Below, piece after piece: positions 63,091 through 64,000 of a DNA stretch of 64,000 bases. This stretch comes from Apteryx mantelli. Taxonomy: Eukaryota; Chordata; Aves; Apterygiformes; Apterygidae. The position numbers and the translations under genes are program-made. Location: positions 59,766,501 through 59,830,500 of the forward strand of contig NC_089980.1 in NCBI RefSeq assembly GCF_036417845.1, in the 5' to 3' direction. A model generated the notes under the pieces. It had not been told where the DNA came from. It saw only the letters and a list, made by a program, of their open reading frames with translations, and did not search any database. The first letter of the stretch is position 1; each line of letters begins with the position of its first letter.

Positions 63091-63124
63091 TCCCTTCCAA
63101 TTCCAGCTATTCTGTGATCCTGTG

Positions 63125-63250
63125 AAATGCTTTTAATGACATCTAGACAGAGGAGATTTACTGCAGCTCCTTTGACCTGAAAATCTTTTCTTGAAGAAAG
63201 CTATCAGTTGACACAAAGGACCTTTGGCATGCTCTTGCTTTGACTTAAAG
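63125..63250 (-). mobile_element. Older antisense CR1-like LINE, right part
   Basis: Continuation of the element at 58620-59034: AAATGCTTTTAATGACATCT, then GAAAGCTATCAGTTGACAC and GGCATGCTCTTGCTTTGAC. These match in order the antisense CR1 segment after GTATCAAAAGC. Confidence 0.6.
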
Positions 63251-64000
63251 GAACAGACTTGGCCCCCAGTGTGGATGGGGACGACGACTGTCCTGCCCTG
63301 TGTGAGGGCCAGGGCTAGCAGGCAGAGCTGGTGCTGGGGAGAGAGAGGGATTTCTGTAAGGTCCCTCTCTAAAGCACTGCAAATTGTCCCTGGCCCTGTC
63401 TGTGGCATGGGGATTCAGATGGCTGGAGGGGAACTGAGATGTTCTAGTGCTTTGGCAGAGGTCAGGTAACAGTAAATCTACATCCAATTCCATTTTCCAT
63501 TTCCATCCCTATCTTTAATTATCCTTTCTTTTAAACTTCATTGTAAAGCCAGAACTTCATTGTTCTGGGAGATGAAACTCTCAAAGTTTGTTATGTACTA
63601 TTGCAAAACCGCTAGGCTTGGCATTTCTGAAGTTGCTTCTTTCCCCCTTCTTTTAAAATACATCTACTGCATCTGCTGTCCTCTAAATGTGCAACATCAA
63701 GCTTGAGTTGAGAAATTTAATAAATGTTTGCTGTTGGGTTGCAATTTTAAGTTCCAAAATTCTGGAAGAGAAATGATGTGTTTATTGCCCAAGCTGAAGT
63801 ACAATAAACTACCTGAGTTCTGTTTCCATTTTAGAAGTGGCTATTTCCATTTCCAAGCCTTGGTTCCCATTAGTTTTTCTGCCTTGGCCTCCACATTATG
63901 CATCCTCTCTCTTACTGATAAAAGAAGCAGACGTACAAGTGCTTATCAAACTCCCCCCTATAATATCCTTAATTTATTTCCTGCCTAACAGCACAGCAAC
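63251..64000. other. Right edge, nothing recognised
   Basis: Single-copy-like DNA without a supported gene. Short frames only. Confidence 0.4.

Larger units (their letters stand above)
59035..63124 (+). mobile_element. U2 snRNA-CR1 chimeric retrotransposon, about 4.1 kb
   Basis: The composite element opens with a full-length U2 snRNA-like sequence (59035-59220). With no spacer it passes into CR1 ORF1 coding sequence (59221 on), then ORF2 and the CR1 3' terminus (GGTTGGACTAGATGATCTCC at 63067-63086, and the ATTCTGTGATCCTGTG end). CR1 lacks its 5' UTR and the start of ORF1. The arrangement, snRNA complete and LINE 5'-truncated, is that of the U6/L1 chimeras known in mammals. In those the reverse transcriptase jumps from LINE RNA to a small RNA. 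A U2-headed family is the alternative: snRNA-headed, CR1-tailed SINEs have been described in crocodilians. A possible 3-4 bp target duplication (AAA or AAAT) flanks it. Both ORFs are broken, so this copy is inactive. Confidence 0.85.

Noticed and set aside
1-64000. CRISPR arrays, bacterial operons, tRNA or rRNA genes
   Set aside because: The DNA is vertebrate nuclear. No regularly spaced repeats, no cloverleaf with proper boxes and no rRNA signature were seen.

Overview
The window looks like bird (avian) nuclear DNA. It holds one complete, well-recognised gene, TBXT (T, Brachyury), whose 435-residue product reads like avian Brachyury. The recognisable interspersed repeats are CR1 LINEs with the avian-type 3' end, and there are no Alu, B1 or L1 elements. 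A crocodilian is less likely but cannot be excluded from sequence alone.

Layout. 1-22.4 kb: mostly AT-rich intron-like DNA in which I can thread an unrecognised multi-exon plus-strand gene. It has 11 short exons from 2281 to a stop at 21825-21827. All splice phases agree; the last four exons are the best supported, and the 5' end lies before the window. Old antisense CR1 fragments lie at about 340-530 and 10940-11800. 22.4-28.0 kb: no gene seen. 28.05-28.6 kb: an isolated CpG island with a good splice donor, an orphan promoter candidate. 28.6-39.7 kb: AT-rich, no convincing gene. 39.7-43.4 kb: repeat-poor upstream flank and promoter of TBXT, with a TATA-like box, two CCAAT boxes, two TCF/LEF-type sites and a perfect octamer. 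43.43-50.68 kb: the eight TBXT coding exons, followed by a 3' UTR to about 52.48 kb. 52.5-58.6 kb: intergenic, with a GC-rich patch near 56.0 kb. 58.6-63.25 kb: a nested retrotransposon. 63.25-64 kb: nothing recognised.

The most unusual object is at 59035-63124. A full-length U2 snRNA-like sequence (about 186 bp) is joined directly to a 5'-truncated but otherwise nearly complete CR1, with ORF1 GDSL-esterase remnant, ORF2 endonuclease and reverse transcriptase, and 3' end. The composite sits inside an older antisense CR1 copy. It looks like a template-switch chimera made during CR1 reverse transcription, or a member of a U2-headed CR1 family. The U2 head is unevenly diverged: ends conserved, middle not.

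How parts relate. TBXT is a self-contained developmental transcription factor locus with its own CpG-island promoter. The left-hand gene is transcribed in the same direction and ends about 21 kb upstream of TBXT. Nothing in the sequence ties the two functionally.
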